12,730 nucleotides of DNA from contig CAMAQI010000052.1 in assembly GCA_945860255.1 (NCBI GenBank), positions 1-12,730 on the forward strand, given 5' to 3'. Each line of letters starts with the position of its first letter. Within the stretch, counting starts at the first letter, position 1. Shown here one piece after another: positions 6,953-12,596 of this stretch. The stretch is from Methylacidiphilum caldifontis (GTDB lineage Bacteria > Verrucomicrobiota > Verrucomicrobiia > Methylacidiphilales > CAMAQI01). A program made the position numbers and the translations under genes. The notes under the pieces were generated by a model. The model saw nothing but the letters and a program-made list of their open reading frames with translations, was not told the origin of the DNA and ran no database searches.

Positions 6953-7910
6953 CCATCGCCTTTGCCCGACTGATCTCTTGCTCGACATTTAAATCAAGTT
7001 CTTTGTTCATCGGAAAGGAGAGAAGCATCGAGTAACTCGGAAGCGCGGTGAAATCTTGAATCTGACAATCATGAGGAGTCATCCCCAAGCCACTCATATC
7101 GGCTAAGGTAATCGCAAGATCTAAGGCACAAGCTAAAAACTCAGCCGACTCAATACTCTCAGGGATCTTCGGTAACGAGCTTAAAGGCGCATTTTGATGC
7201 TGAACCGCAGTCACGATCTTCATATTCAAGCCCCACTTTTTACAAAGAACGGCACTGACGGGAGCCCGCGTAAATCCGAATAAAAAACGTTCCGCCGCAT
7301 ACGCCCCCCCTTGTTCTGGAGTTTGCGTGCTGACCGGATGATAAAGATCGGGAAAATGATGTCTCATAAAAATCCGTCCGATGTCATGTAAAAGTCCCGT
7401 CAAATACGGTGCCCCATCAGAGACGTAAAAAGAGTTCGTTAAATTCTCGACCAGCCGAGCAACGACAATCGACCTCACCCAGAAAGAACCCCAATCAATT
7501 CCATCATCAAAATCAGAAAGGGCTTTCACCACTCCCCCGGCTAATGCGACTTTACGAACCTCCTTCAATCCAATTCGATTCACCGCCTCCGTTAATGAGG
7601 AGACCGCCGTTCCTCCATAAATCACCGATTGACTCACCGACAATACCTTCGAAACAATTCCGGTATCGGTAGCAATAATCTCTAAAATCTCATCGCGTGT
7701 TGATCGCGGATTATCCAATGCGGCTTGCAACGTCAAAAAGCTTGTCGGCAACGCCGGCAACGCGGTATTCCCCATCATTCGAGTAATCAAAAGATCCCGA
7801 AAGGCAAGCTGTTGAGAAGTTAAAATCGGCCCAACAAAAAACTCCACCATCTTCTCCCGAGTGAAAGGAGTGATGATTTTCGATGTTTTCGTTAAGTCAT
7901 CAGAGCTCAT
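6933..7910 (-). CDS. HDOD-domain signalling protein
   Basis: HDOD domains are catalytically dead relatives of HD phosphohydrolases that act as protein-interaction scaffolds in bacterial signalling. The 325 aa carry the HDOD pattern over about 50-255: LPALPTSFLTLQAAL, the DTGIVSKVLSVSQS helix, then SSLTEAVNRIGLKEVRKVAL, and a helix leading to GLLHDIGRIFMRH. Here the dipeptide His175-Asp176 of a true HD motif is kept, but the other HD metal ligands are not evident, so enzymatic activity is doubtful. The first 45 residues and last 60 show no recognised domain. No receiver or kinase domain is present. The ATG at 7910 lacks a ribosome site; an internal ATG at residue 21 follows GGGAG at short spacing. 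Its 3' end overlaps the convergent deacetylase gene. Partner and signal are unknown. Confidence 0.85.
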   Translation of the reverse strand: MSSDDLTKTSKIITPFTREKMVEFFVGPILTSQQLAFRDLLITRMMGNTALPALPTSFLTLQAALDNPRSTRDEILEIIATDTGIVSKVLSVSQSVIYGGTAVSSLTEAVNRIGLKEVRKVALAGGVVKALSDFDDGIDWGSFWVRSIVVARLVENLTNSFYVSDGAPYLTGLLHDIGRIFMRHHFPDLYHPVSTQTPEQGGAYAAERFLFGFTRAPVSAVLCKKWGLNMKIVTAVQHQNAPLSSLPKIPESIESAEFLACALDLAITLADMSGLGMTPHDCQIQDFTALPSYSMLLSFPMNKELDLNVEQEISRAKAMVSALMG

Positions 7911-8083
7911 GCGCTAAAAGATGGTCGATTTTAAATAATTGGCAACGCTTAAAAAAACCGAATACTTCCATAAATCGGTCAAAGACCGAAACCAAGGATA
8001 TCTCCTCAATGAAAATAGTCTCTAGCCCAGTCCAATCGCATTGAATTCCGATTTATGAATTCTAAACCCAAATTAGCGACTCG

Positions 8084-8127
8084 CGAAAGCTTTCGGAGTT
8101 GGCAAGATTCAACTCCGAAAGCTTTCG
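8084..8127. repeat. perfect long inverted repeat built from two CGAAAGCTTTCG palindromes
   Basis: The 17-bp arms 8084-8100 and 8111-8127 are exact reverse complements, and one more pair (8101/8110) extends the stem to 18 bp around an 8-nt loop. Each arm contains the self-complementary CGAAAGCTTTCG (8084-8095 and 8116-8127). No T-run follows on either strand, so it is not an ordinary terminator. A third copy lies at 9924-9941 beyond the next gene. Confidence 0.85.
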
Positions 8128-8177
8128 GGGTTAAAAATACAGTTTCATTTGTTTTTTGTTTTCGGGCTTTGATGAAA

Positions 8178-8199
8178 ATTTTTCGTCGGAACGAAAAAT
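8178..8199 (+). repeat. 9-bp perfect hairpin in the leader of the oxidoreductase gene
   Basis: ATTTTTCGT (8178-8186) and ACGAAAAAT (8191-8199) are exact reverse complements around a CGGA tetraloop, 41 bp before the start codon. It could be an operator or a leader stem; nothing more is visible. Confidence 0.55.
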
Positions 8200-8240
8200 G
8201 TTGACCATTTTGCGAATAACTTCAAGAGAGAGGACCTAAC

Positions 8241-9800
8241 ATGCCTATATACGATGCCATCATAGTCGGAGGGGGACACAACGGACTGGTTTGCGCCTGT
8301 TACCTCGCCAAAGCAGGACTCAAAACCGCGGTTCTCGAACGCCGACCGATTATTGGTGGGGCGGTCTGCACACAAACCGACCTCATTCCCGGCTATCGAA
8401 TCGATGTCGGTTCCTCGGTTCACATCATGATCCATCTGACCCCGATTCTCCGTGAACTCGAACTCGAAAAGCATGGACTGGAATATATCGAGATGGACCC
8501 TTGGGCCTACTACCCCGTGGCCGGAACCAACAGCGGAATTCGCTTTCATCGTGATCTCGATGCCACCTGCCAAAGCATCGCCCAGTTCTCAACCCATGAT
8601 GCGGAACAGTACCGTAAATTTGTGACGCTTTGGAAAGAACTCAACGAAGGAATCTTCGAAACCTTTCTCATGCCCCCAAATCCGGGGAAAATCTTTTGGA
8701 CGATTTTCAAACGCACCCTGCGCAATCTCAAGACCCGTAAAATTTGGTCCTCAATGGATACCTCGCGCCAACTCATGGCTCCTTACGGACAACTGCTCGA
8801 TGAATGGTTTGAAAATCAACATGTCAAAACCGCTCTCGGCTGGCTCTCCGCTCAATCTGGCCCCGCCCCGACGGAGATGGCCAGTGGCGATATGCTCGGA
8901 TGGAATTCGATGATCCATCTCTCCGGTGCAAAACGAGCCAAAGGAGGAAGCGGCGCCTTAACTCAGGCACTCTCGAAACGATTCCTCGCGGATGGAGGAG
9001 AGATCCACTTGGATTCCGAGGTCAAATCGATTGAAGCCTCGGGGGAGAAATGGATCATCACCACGCAATCTGGGGAGACCTTTGAAACGAAAAAAGTCGT
9101 CAGTGCCTGCCACATCCATACGCTTTTCAAAGACCTCCTTAAAAATCCCCCCCACGAACTCAAAAAACGGGTCTCCCAGACCCGGATCGGCAACGGATTC
9201 GGAATGATGGTTCGTCATGCCATCGAGGAGCTTCCCCAATACGAAAACAAAAGCGGAATCCAAGACTACCACTCCGCAATGCAACTCCTTTGTCCAAGCA
9301 TGGAGACCTTACAAGACTCCTATCTCGATTTCCAACGCGGCCTCCCCCCTGTCAATCCCTCCGTTGTCGCCATGACCTTTTCTGCGATCGATCCCACTTT
9401 AGCGCCGACGGGAAAACATACCCTCTTTACTTGGGGACAGTACCACCCCTACGAACTTCGCAACGGCGAAAACTGGGATCAGATTCGCGAACGTGAGGCC
9501 GACAAACTTTTAGAGCGAGTCTATGAATCGGCTCCAAATCTTCGTGGAAAAATCATTGATCGTTATATCCAAAGTCCCCTAGATCTCGAGCGAATGCATG
9601 GAATGCTTCGCGCCAATGTCATGCATCTTGAGATGAGCCTCGATCAGATGTTTTTCTTCCGTCCGCTCCCCGAACTCTCGGAGTATAAAACCCCGATGAA
9701 AGGACTTTACCTCACCGGGGCCAGTACCCATCCCGGCGGGGGCGTTTTCGGAGCCAGTGGCTACAACACCGCAAAAGTCCTCCTTAAAGAGTTTTCTTAA
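8241..9800 (+). CDS. FAD-dependent oxidoreductase, phytoene desaturase (CrtI)/PYROXD2-like
   Basis: Flavoprotein of the phytoene dehydrogenase-like amine-oxidase superfamily, in the branch resembling PYROXD2; the substrate is not known from sequence. The 519 aa begin with an FAD Rossmann motif (DAIIVGGGHNGLVCACYLAKAG, Gly10-Gly15) ending in Glu33 (VLERR), followed by the family's IIGGA (37-41). The end has the second FAD motif, LYLTGASTHPGGGVFGASGYN, near 488-508. The mid-part matches a substrate domain of this class. Length is typical. The ATG is supported by GAGAGGA 7 bp upstream, one of the few good ribosome sites here. No carotenoid genes (crtB, crtE) are adjacent, so a role in carotenoid synthesis is not supported. 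It is a single gene, flanked on both sides by CGAAAGCTTTCG palindromes and followed by terminator-like hairpins. Confidence 0.87.
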   Translation: MPIYDAIIVGGGHNGLVCACYLAKAGLKTAVLERRPIIGGAVCTQTDLIPGYRIDVGSSVHIMIHLTPILRELELEKHGLEYIEMDPWAYYPVAGTNSGIRFHRDLDATCQSIAQFSTHDAEQYRKFVTLWKELNEGIFETFLMPPNPGKIFWTIFKRTLRNLKTRKIWSSMDTSRQLMAPYGQLLDEWFENQHVKTALGWLSAQSGPAPTEMASGDMLGWNSMIHLSGAKRAKGGSGALTQALSKRFLADGGEIHLDSEVKSIEASGEKWIITTQSGETFETKKVVSACHIHTLFKDLLKNPPHELKKRVSQTRIGNGFGMMVRHAIEELPQYENKSGIQDYHSAMQLLCPSMETLQDSYLDFQRGLPPVNPSVVAMTFSAIDPTLAPTGKHTLFTWGQYHPYELRNGENWDQIREREADKLLERVYESAPNLRGKIIDRYIQSPLDLERMHGMLRANVMHLEMSLDQMFFFRPLPELSEYKTPMKGLYLTGASTHPGGGVFGASGYNTAKVLLKEFS

Positions 9801-9897
9801 ATCCAGATTCGTCATGAGGAATCGTTTTACCTCATCAAATAGCCAACCAAAAGGGTGAAGGAAGTTTCGATGGAATTAACCTCGAGCGACGTCGAGA

Positions 9898-9922
9898 TTT
9901 CGGTTCCCACCGAAACATTTTT
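9898..9922 (+). terminator. predicted Rho-independent terminator after the oxidoreductase gene
   Basis: TTTCGGT and ACCGAAA form a perfect 7-bp stem around a TCCC loop, followed by CA and T5. It lies about 100 bp after the stop at 9800 and is in the right orientation for that gene. Confidence 0.55.
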
Positions 9923-9923
9923 G

Positions 9924-9941
9924 CTCCGAAAGCTTTCGGAG
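9924..9941. repeat. 18-bp perfect palindrome, third copy of the CGAAAGCTTTCG element
   Basis: CTCCGAAAGCTTTCGGAG reads the same on both strands. Its 12-bp core and the flanking CTC/GAG match the arms of the hairpin at 8084-8127. It follows the T-run of the terminator directly. Confidence 0.8.
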
Positions 9942-10013
9942 TAATAAATGGGTTAAAATTGGCACGCCCCTTGCTTTACTATTATTGGGATAAATTCCCG
10001 GTTTTTAGCCAAA

Positions 10014-10066
10014 AGCCGTTTTCTTGACTCGAGCGGAAATGATCGACCAAGGAAACGGCTATTTTT
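10014..10066 (+). terminator. second terminator-like hairpin
   Basis: AGCCGTTTTCTTG (10014-10026) and CAAGGAAACGGCT (10048-10060) pair over 13 bp with one G-T wobble, with a 21-nt loop, followed by ATTTTTA. The large loop makes it weaker than the first. It may back up termination of the oxidoreductase transcript. Confidence 0.4.
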
Positions 10067-10121
10067 ATCCCTTCCTTGCATGAGAAATTGATTTGCCTCG
10101 TAAAATAGAGAATTGAATTTT

Positions 10122-10149
10122 CCTCTGCGGCCCTCTGTGCCCTCTGCGG
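10122..10149. repeat. three short tandem CCTCTGYGS units
   Basis: CCTCTGCGG, CCTCTGTGC and CCTCTGCGG follow each other at 9-10 bp spacing, then TTAAA. On the minus strand this reads as a run of CGCAGAGG-like units, a type of short intergenic repeat that I believe is common in unrelated bacteria. Confidence 0.6.
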
Positions 10150-10221
10150 TTAAATCTGCCTTTACGTGTGTTAGGTTCACGCCTATTCGCAGGTGACGGC
10201 GAAAGAAAAAAAGAATTTCGA

Positions 10222-10249
10222 TTGCCACTCGCTGCAAATCCAGTATGTT
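10222..10249 (+). promoter_or_regulatory. predicted promoter of tRNA-Pro
   Basis: TTGCCA (10222-10227) and TATGTT (10244-10249) are 16 bp apart, placing the transcript start near 10257, about 12 bases before the mature tRNA. Confidence 0.4.
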
Positions 10250-10268
10250 TCACCCCTCATCAGTTTTC

Positions 10269-10342
10269 CGGAGTGTAGCTTAGCCTGGTAGAGCGCCTGG
10301 TTTGGGACCAGGAGGTCGCACGTTCGAATCGTGTCACTCCGA
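10269..10342 (+). tRNA. tRNA-Pro(TGG)
   Basis: A 74-nt cloverleaf. The acceptor stem is CGGAGTG (10269-10275) with CACTCCG (10335-10341) and discriminator A. The D-loop region is TAGCCTGGTAGAGC. The anticodon stem is CCTGG/CCAGG with loop TTTGGGA, and the anticodon TGG is at 10303-10305. The T stem GCACG/CGTGT encloses TTCGAAT. It decodes proline CCA and, by wobble, other CCN codons. CCA is not encoded in the gene and must be added. A T6 run begins at once after it (10343-10348) within an A+T hairpin (10344-10352 with 10356-10364) that may end transcription. Confidence 0.97.
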
Positions 10343-10364
10343 TTTTTTATTCTTCGAATAAAAA
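10343..10364 (+). terminator. A+T-rich hairpin and T-run after tRNA-Pro
   Basis: TTTTTATTC (10344-10352) and GAATAAAAA (10356-10364) pair over 9 bp around TTC, starting with T6 directly after the tRNA. A possible trailer or terminator; the stem is AT-rich and the T-run is on its 5' side, so this is tentative. Confidence 0.3.
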
Positions 10365-10469
10365 TCCCTTTGAATGAATTCCTTAAGTTGACGCCTATGC
10401 GCATATGCGAGACCGAGGTGAGGTAAATTTTGGAGTAAAAGGGGTCTATTGCAAAATTTGGATTTAAAG

Positions 10470-11705
10470 TCACTTCTTTAGTTGCCGATAACAACTCTTC
10501 GCCTTCTCAACCGTTTCCAGGACATCCGCCTCGGTGTGAGCACAGCTGACAAACCAATTGTGATGGGGGTGGAGGAAGACCCCTTCCCGTGCCATGAGAG
10601 AACAGAACTCCTGCTGGCGCATAAAATTTGTCTCCTCCGCAAACCGCACAAATGGCATGGCGGGATATCCCGAACATTTGACTTGGAATCCATTTTCGTT
10701 GGCCGCCACTTCCAGTCCCTTCATCAAAAGAGATCCAATACGACTCATGTGCTCAATCCCCTGAATCCGATCCAAAACGCGGAGATTCGTTAAAGCCGCC
10801 GCCATCGGAACGGCGCTGTTCCAGTAACTTCCGGTTAAAAAAACTTTCGAGGCCGCAGTCTTTAAATCGGCTCTCCCCAAGGTCGCCGAAAGAGGATGCC
10901 CATTTCCAATCGCTTTACAAAAACAGATCAAATCAGGGGTAAACCCGAGGGACTGATGTGACCCCCCTCGATGAAGACGAAATCCCCCTCGAACATCGTC
11001 CAAGATTAAAAGTATCCCGTGCTTGCGACAAAGCCCCTCAATTTCTTTAAAATAGCCTTCCTCAGGAAGAACTGAATCGCCAAAAGCCGGATAATGAAAA
11101 GGACCGGTGATCAATGCCGCAATTTGATTCGGATAGCGTTGGATCAAATCTTTAAAGCCCTCAACGTCATTCCAAGGAAATTCTAAAAGAGCGGAACGAT
11201 CCTCGGGAATCAATCCCGCATGTCCCGGGGTACACCAAGCATGAGTTCCATGATAAACCCCAGTATTGCGAACAATATATTTGCGTTGGGTAAACTCTCG
11301 AGCCACTTGAAGCGACCAAGTCGTCATATCCGACCCATTCTTTCCAAAAACAGCCCAAGAAGCGAAATCAACCCGACTCACCAACTCCTCCGCCAGCTCA
11401 ACCATGACCGGGGCAGGATGATTAAAACAGTTCCCCTTACGACGTTGAATCTCCGCGGCCTCCTCCACCTCCGGATGATTGTAACCAAGCACAATCGGTC
11501 CATAGGCACAGATCCAATCTAAATATTTCCGTCCATCGACATCCCAATAATGAGCCCCTTCCGCTCTTTCCGCATAATAAGGAAACTCTCCAGGAACCGT
11601 TAAGACAGGACTCATATGCCCATAAATTCCTCCCGGAATCACTTGGGAGGCCCGGTCGAACAAGGCTAACGATTGAGGGACAAGGGAATCCGATCGAGTC
11701 ATCAT
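10470..11705 (-). CDS. class III PLP-dependent aminotransferase, glutamate-1-semialdehyde aminomutase-like
   Basis: Fold-type I PLP enzyme of the HemL-like branch. From the ATG at 11705 it has 411 aa, close to the family's usual 410-430. The longer frame back to 11894 adds 63 residues of unlikely composition encoded by repeat-like DNA. Seen, numbered from 11705: IPGGIYGHMSP near the N-terminus (24-34), the phosphate-binding KNGSDM (122-127), the YHG segment (151-153), the cofactor-ring Asp236 in LLILDDVRGGF, and the PLP lysine Lys264 in CFCKAIGNGHPLSATLG. The pocket differs from true HemL (GHPLSA rather than GGGxPxGA; DDVRGG rather than DEVxTG), so it is more likely an aminotransferase or aminomutase on another substrate than the tetrapyrrole enzyme. 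An AAGGAG lies 15 bp before this ATG, with GGGGGG next to it. It is transcribed toward tRNA-Pro on the other strand. Confidence 0.85.
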   Translation of the reverse strand: MMTRSDSLVPQSLALFDRASQVIPGGIYGHMSPVLTVPGEFPYYAERAEGAHYWDVDGRKYLDWICAYGPIVLGYNHPEVEEAAEIQRRKGNCFNHPAPVMVELAEELVSRVDFASWAVFGKNGSDMTTWSLQVAREFTQRKYIVRNTGVYHGTHAWCTPGHAGLIPEDRSALLEFPWNDVEGFKDLIQRYPNQIAALITGPFHYPAFGDSVLPEEGYFKEIEGLCRKHGILLILDDVRGGFRLHRGGSHQSLGFTPDLICFCKAIGNGHPLSATLGRADLKTAASKVFLTGSYWNSAVPMAAALTNLRVLDRIQGIEHMSRIGSLLMKGLEVAANENGFQVKCSGYPAMPFVRFAEETNFMRQQEFCSLMAREGVFLHPHHNWFVSCAHTEADVLETVEKAKSCYRQLKK

Positions 11706-11970
11706 CCCCCCACGATGCCGCTCCTTAGGCTCGGCGCAATAAAAACCTAACCCCTCTTTTGAGGAAGGCCTAATCGCTGGATAGCTAGTAAGCCCATTAG
11801 CTGGATAGCTTAAATTCATTTCAAAGACAGGGGAGTCGATCGCGTGGAGTGACTGAGACGCTGAGGGGCTAATCGGCTGATCCACCTTCGTCAAAACTAC
11901 GGCGGACTAAGCGTGGACTGTAGGGCTAATGGGGGGGAGGAGTTCTGACCCGAAGAGCGTAAGCGATCGA

Positions 11971-12028
11971 TCCCTGTTTTTAAAAAGATCTCGAAAGCTC
12001 GTTTTCGAGATCTTTTTAAAAATAGGGA
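11971..12028. repeat. near-perfect 26-bp inverted repeat, possible bidirectional terminator
   Basis: Arms 11971-11996 and 12003-12028 are reverse complements at 25 of 26 positions (one G-T pair), with a 6-nt loop GCTCGT. The stem centre is GATCTCGAAA, with A5 on its 5' side and T5 on its 3' side, the layout of a two-way Rho-independent terminator. Outside it, GTTCTGAC (11942-11949) and GTCAGAAC (12049-12056) form a further perfect inverted repeat, and GGCTC/GAGCC (12032-12045) makes a small hairpin. A terminator between divergent genes is unexpected. Confidence 0.75.
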
Positions 12029-12110
12029 AGAGGCTCGACAGAGCCGTCGTCAGAACGAGGTGGGGGGGTCGGGATTGAACGTTGCGTACGTCGCGCCTTT
12101 GTGAGAGACA

Positions 12111-12272
12111 ATGTCTTTAAAAGATTTATTTTGGCCACTAGCGAACCAAGAGCGAAAATATCTTCGAGAACGCGTTCTTGAAAGTGGTTTCTCTCATGGT
12201 TCTACACTCAAAAGTCCCTTTGAGTTCTCCCTGTTTTTAATGCCTCAAATGAGTGTCAATAAGTGTGAATGA
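12111..12272 (+). CDS. possible small protein of unknown function (53 aa)
   Basis: The plus-strand frame from ATG 12111 is open for 53 codons to TGA 12270-12272. The product starts MSLKDLFWPLANQERKYL and ends MSVNKCE; it has a charged helical stretch (ERKYLRERVLE) and no recognised domain. GAGAG lies just before the ATG, closer than usual. It sits right after the long inverted repeat and 78 bp before vapB2. It may be a real small gene, the remnant of a longer one, or chance. Weak support. Confidence 0.3.
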   Translation: MSLKDLFWPLANQERKYLRERVLESGFSHGSTLKSPFEFSLFLMPQMSVNKCE

Positions 12273-12309
12273 GTGGTTAAAAATGGTTTTCTCTTTGCCT
12301 TTAATATAC

Positions 12310-12336
12310 TGATGCTTTGACATCATCTTCTATAAT
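12310..12336 (+). promoter_or_regulatory. promoter and operator-like region of the second vapBC pair
   Basis: A perfect TATAAT at 12331-12336 lies 14 bp before the vapB2 ATG, so the leader would be about 8 bases. No good -35 is found 17 bp upstream. TTTGACATCA (12316-12325) overlaps an inverted pair, TGATG (12310-12314) and CATCA (12321-12325). The same TTTGACATCA is present in the vapB1 promoter at 5277-5286. Confidence 0.5.
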
Positions 12337-12350
12337 GCTAACGTGTTCTT

Positions 12351-12596
12351 ATGAGAACGACCCTCTCTCTTGAAGAAGATGTCCTCCACCGTGCTCGGGA
12401 GATTTCCGAAAGAACGAAGACCTCCTTTCGCCATGTCGTGAACGAGGCCCTCCGAAAGGGATTGGACTCCATTGAGCCAAGACAAAAAGCCCAACCTTAC
12501 GTGACCCCCTCTCGTAAAATGGGACTGAAGCCTGGAAAAAGTCTGGATAGCATCAACGACCTCTTGGCAGAAATCGAAGGGGAGGAGCACCGATGA
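12351..12596 (+). CDS. vapB: VapB-type ribbon-helix-helix antitoxin, second pair
   Basis: 81-aa antitoxin. The N-terminal MRTTLSLEEDVLHRAREIS, followed by KTSFRHVVNEALRKGL, is a ribbon-helix-helix DNA-binding fold (about 1-40). A linker follows, then a C-terminal acidic helix (SINDLLAEIEGEE, about 66-78) of the type that covers the toxin active site. Its stop overlaps the next start as ATGA (12593-12596), the usual tight coupling of vapB and vapC. It has no ribosome site of its own and a very short leader from TATAAT 12331-12336. It shows little similarity to the first VapB beyond the fold, so the two pairs are not a recent duplication. Expected to repress its own promoter (inference). Confidence 0.85.
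   Translation: MRTTLSLEEDVLHRAREISERTKTSFRHVVNEALRKGLDSIEPRQKAQPYVTPSRKMGLKPGKSLDSINDLLAEIEGEEHR

Larger units (their letters stand above)
7911..8240. other. divergent intergenic region between the HDOD gene and the oxidoreductase
   Basis: 330 bp holding the leader and promoter regions of two divergent genes. It contains the 18-bp-stem hairpin at 8084-8128 and a second perfect 9-bp-stem hairpin at 8178-8199. I see no convincing -35/-10 pair; TTGACC at 8201-8206 has no matching -10. No RNA gene is recognised. A ribosome site, GAGAGGA at 8228-8234, precedes the oxidoreductase start. Confidence 0.6.
9801..10268. other. non-coding stretch between the oxidoreductase gene and tRNA-Pro
   Basis: 468 bp without a credible gene. 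In order it holds a 6-bp inverted repeat (ATGAGG 9814-9819 with CCTCAT 9830-9835), a hairpin with T5 (9898-9922), the palindrome copy (9924-9941), a long hairpin with T5 (10014-10066), a run of three CCTCTGYGS units (10122-10149), one copy of a 20-bp repeat (10170-10189), and a promoter for the tRNA. Confidence 0.6.
10170..10401. repeat. pair of imperfect 20-bp direct repeats flanking tRNA-Pro
   Basis: Copies at 10170-10189 (with TTCACGCCTATTCG) and 10382-10401 (with TTGACGCCTATGCG) agree at 16 of 20 positions and have the same orientation, with the tRNA between them. The right copy runs into overlapping palindromes TATGCGCATA (10396-10405) and CGCATATGCG (10400-10409). Possibly remnants of a dispersed repeat family or mobile element ends. 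Confidence 0.45.
11706..12350. other. intergenic region between the aminotransferase and the second vapBC pair
   Basis: About 645 bp when the aminotransferase starts at 11705. It contains short repeats (the AGCTATCCAGC pair at 11765-11812), a near-perfect 26-bp inverted repeat (11971-12028) inside an 8-bp outer inverted repeat, a 53-codon ORF (12111-12272), a 12-bp palindrome AGAACGCGTTCT (12167-12178), and the promoter region of vapB2. A 13-bp direct repeat, TCCCTGTTTTTAA, occurs at 11971-11983 and 12228-12240. Confidence 0.55.

Noticed and set aside
8055..8204. Plus-strand frame of 49 codons before the oxidoreductase
   Set aside because: It is open only because it reads through the palindromic hairpin; no ribosome site and no recognisable product.
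8145..8573. 142-codon minus-strand frame over the start of the oxidoreductase
   Set aside because: It opposes the conserved FAD-binding region and has no recognisable domain.
9870..9944. 24-residue frame (MELTSSDVEIS...) with GAAGGAAG upstream
   Set aside because: A plausible ribosome site, but the frame spans the terminator stem and ends in the palindrome; too short to separate from chance.
9953..10237. Minus-strand frame of 94 codons across the region before the tRNA
   Set aside because: It runs through the tandem CCTCTGYGS units and terminator-like hairpins, and its composition is not protein-like.
10183..10494. Minus-strand frame of 103 codons containing RSDTIRTCDLLVPNQALYQ
   Set aside because: This peptide is the reverse-strand reading of tRNA-Pro, a well-known kind of false protein; the frame also spans a repeat and the end of the aminotransferase.
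12065..12100. GGGATTGAAC, resembling a reverse-strand tRNA T-loop (GTTCAATCCC)
   Set aside because: The flanking bases do not form a T stem, and no acceptor or anticodon arm is present.
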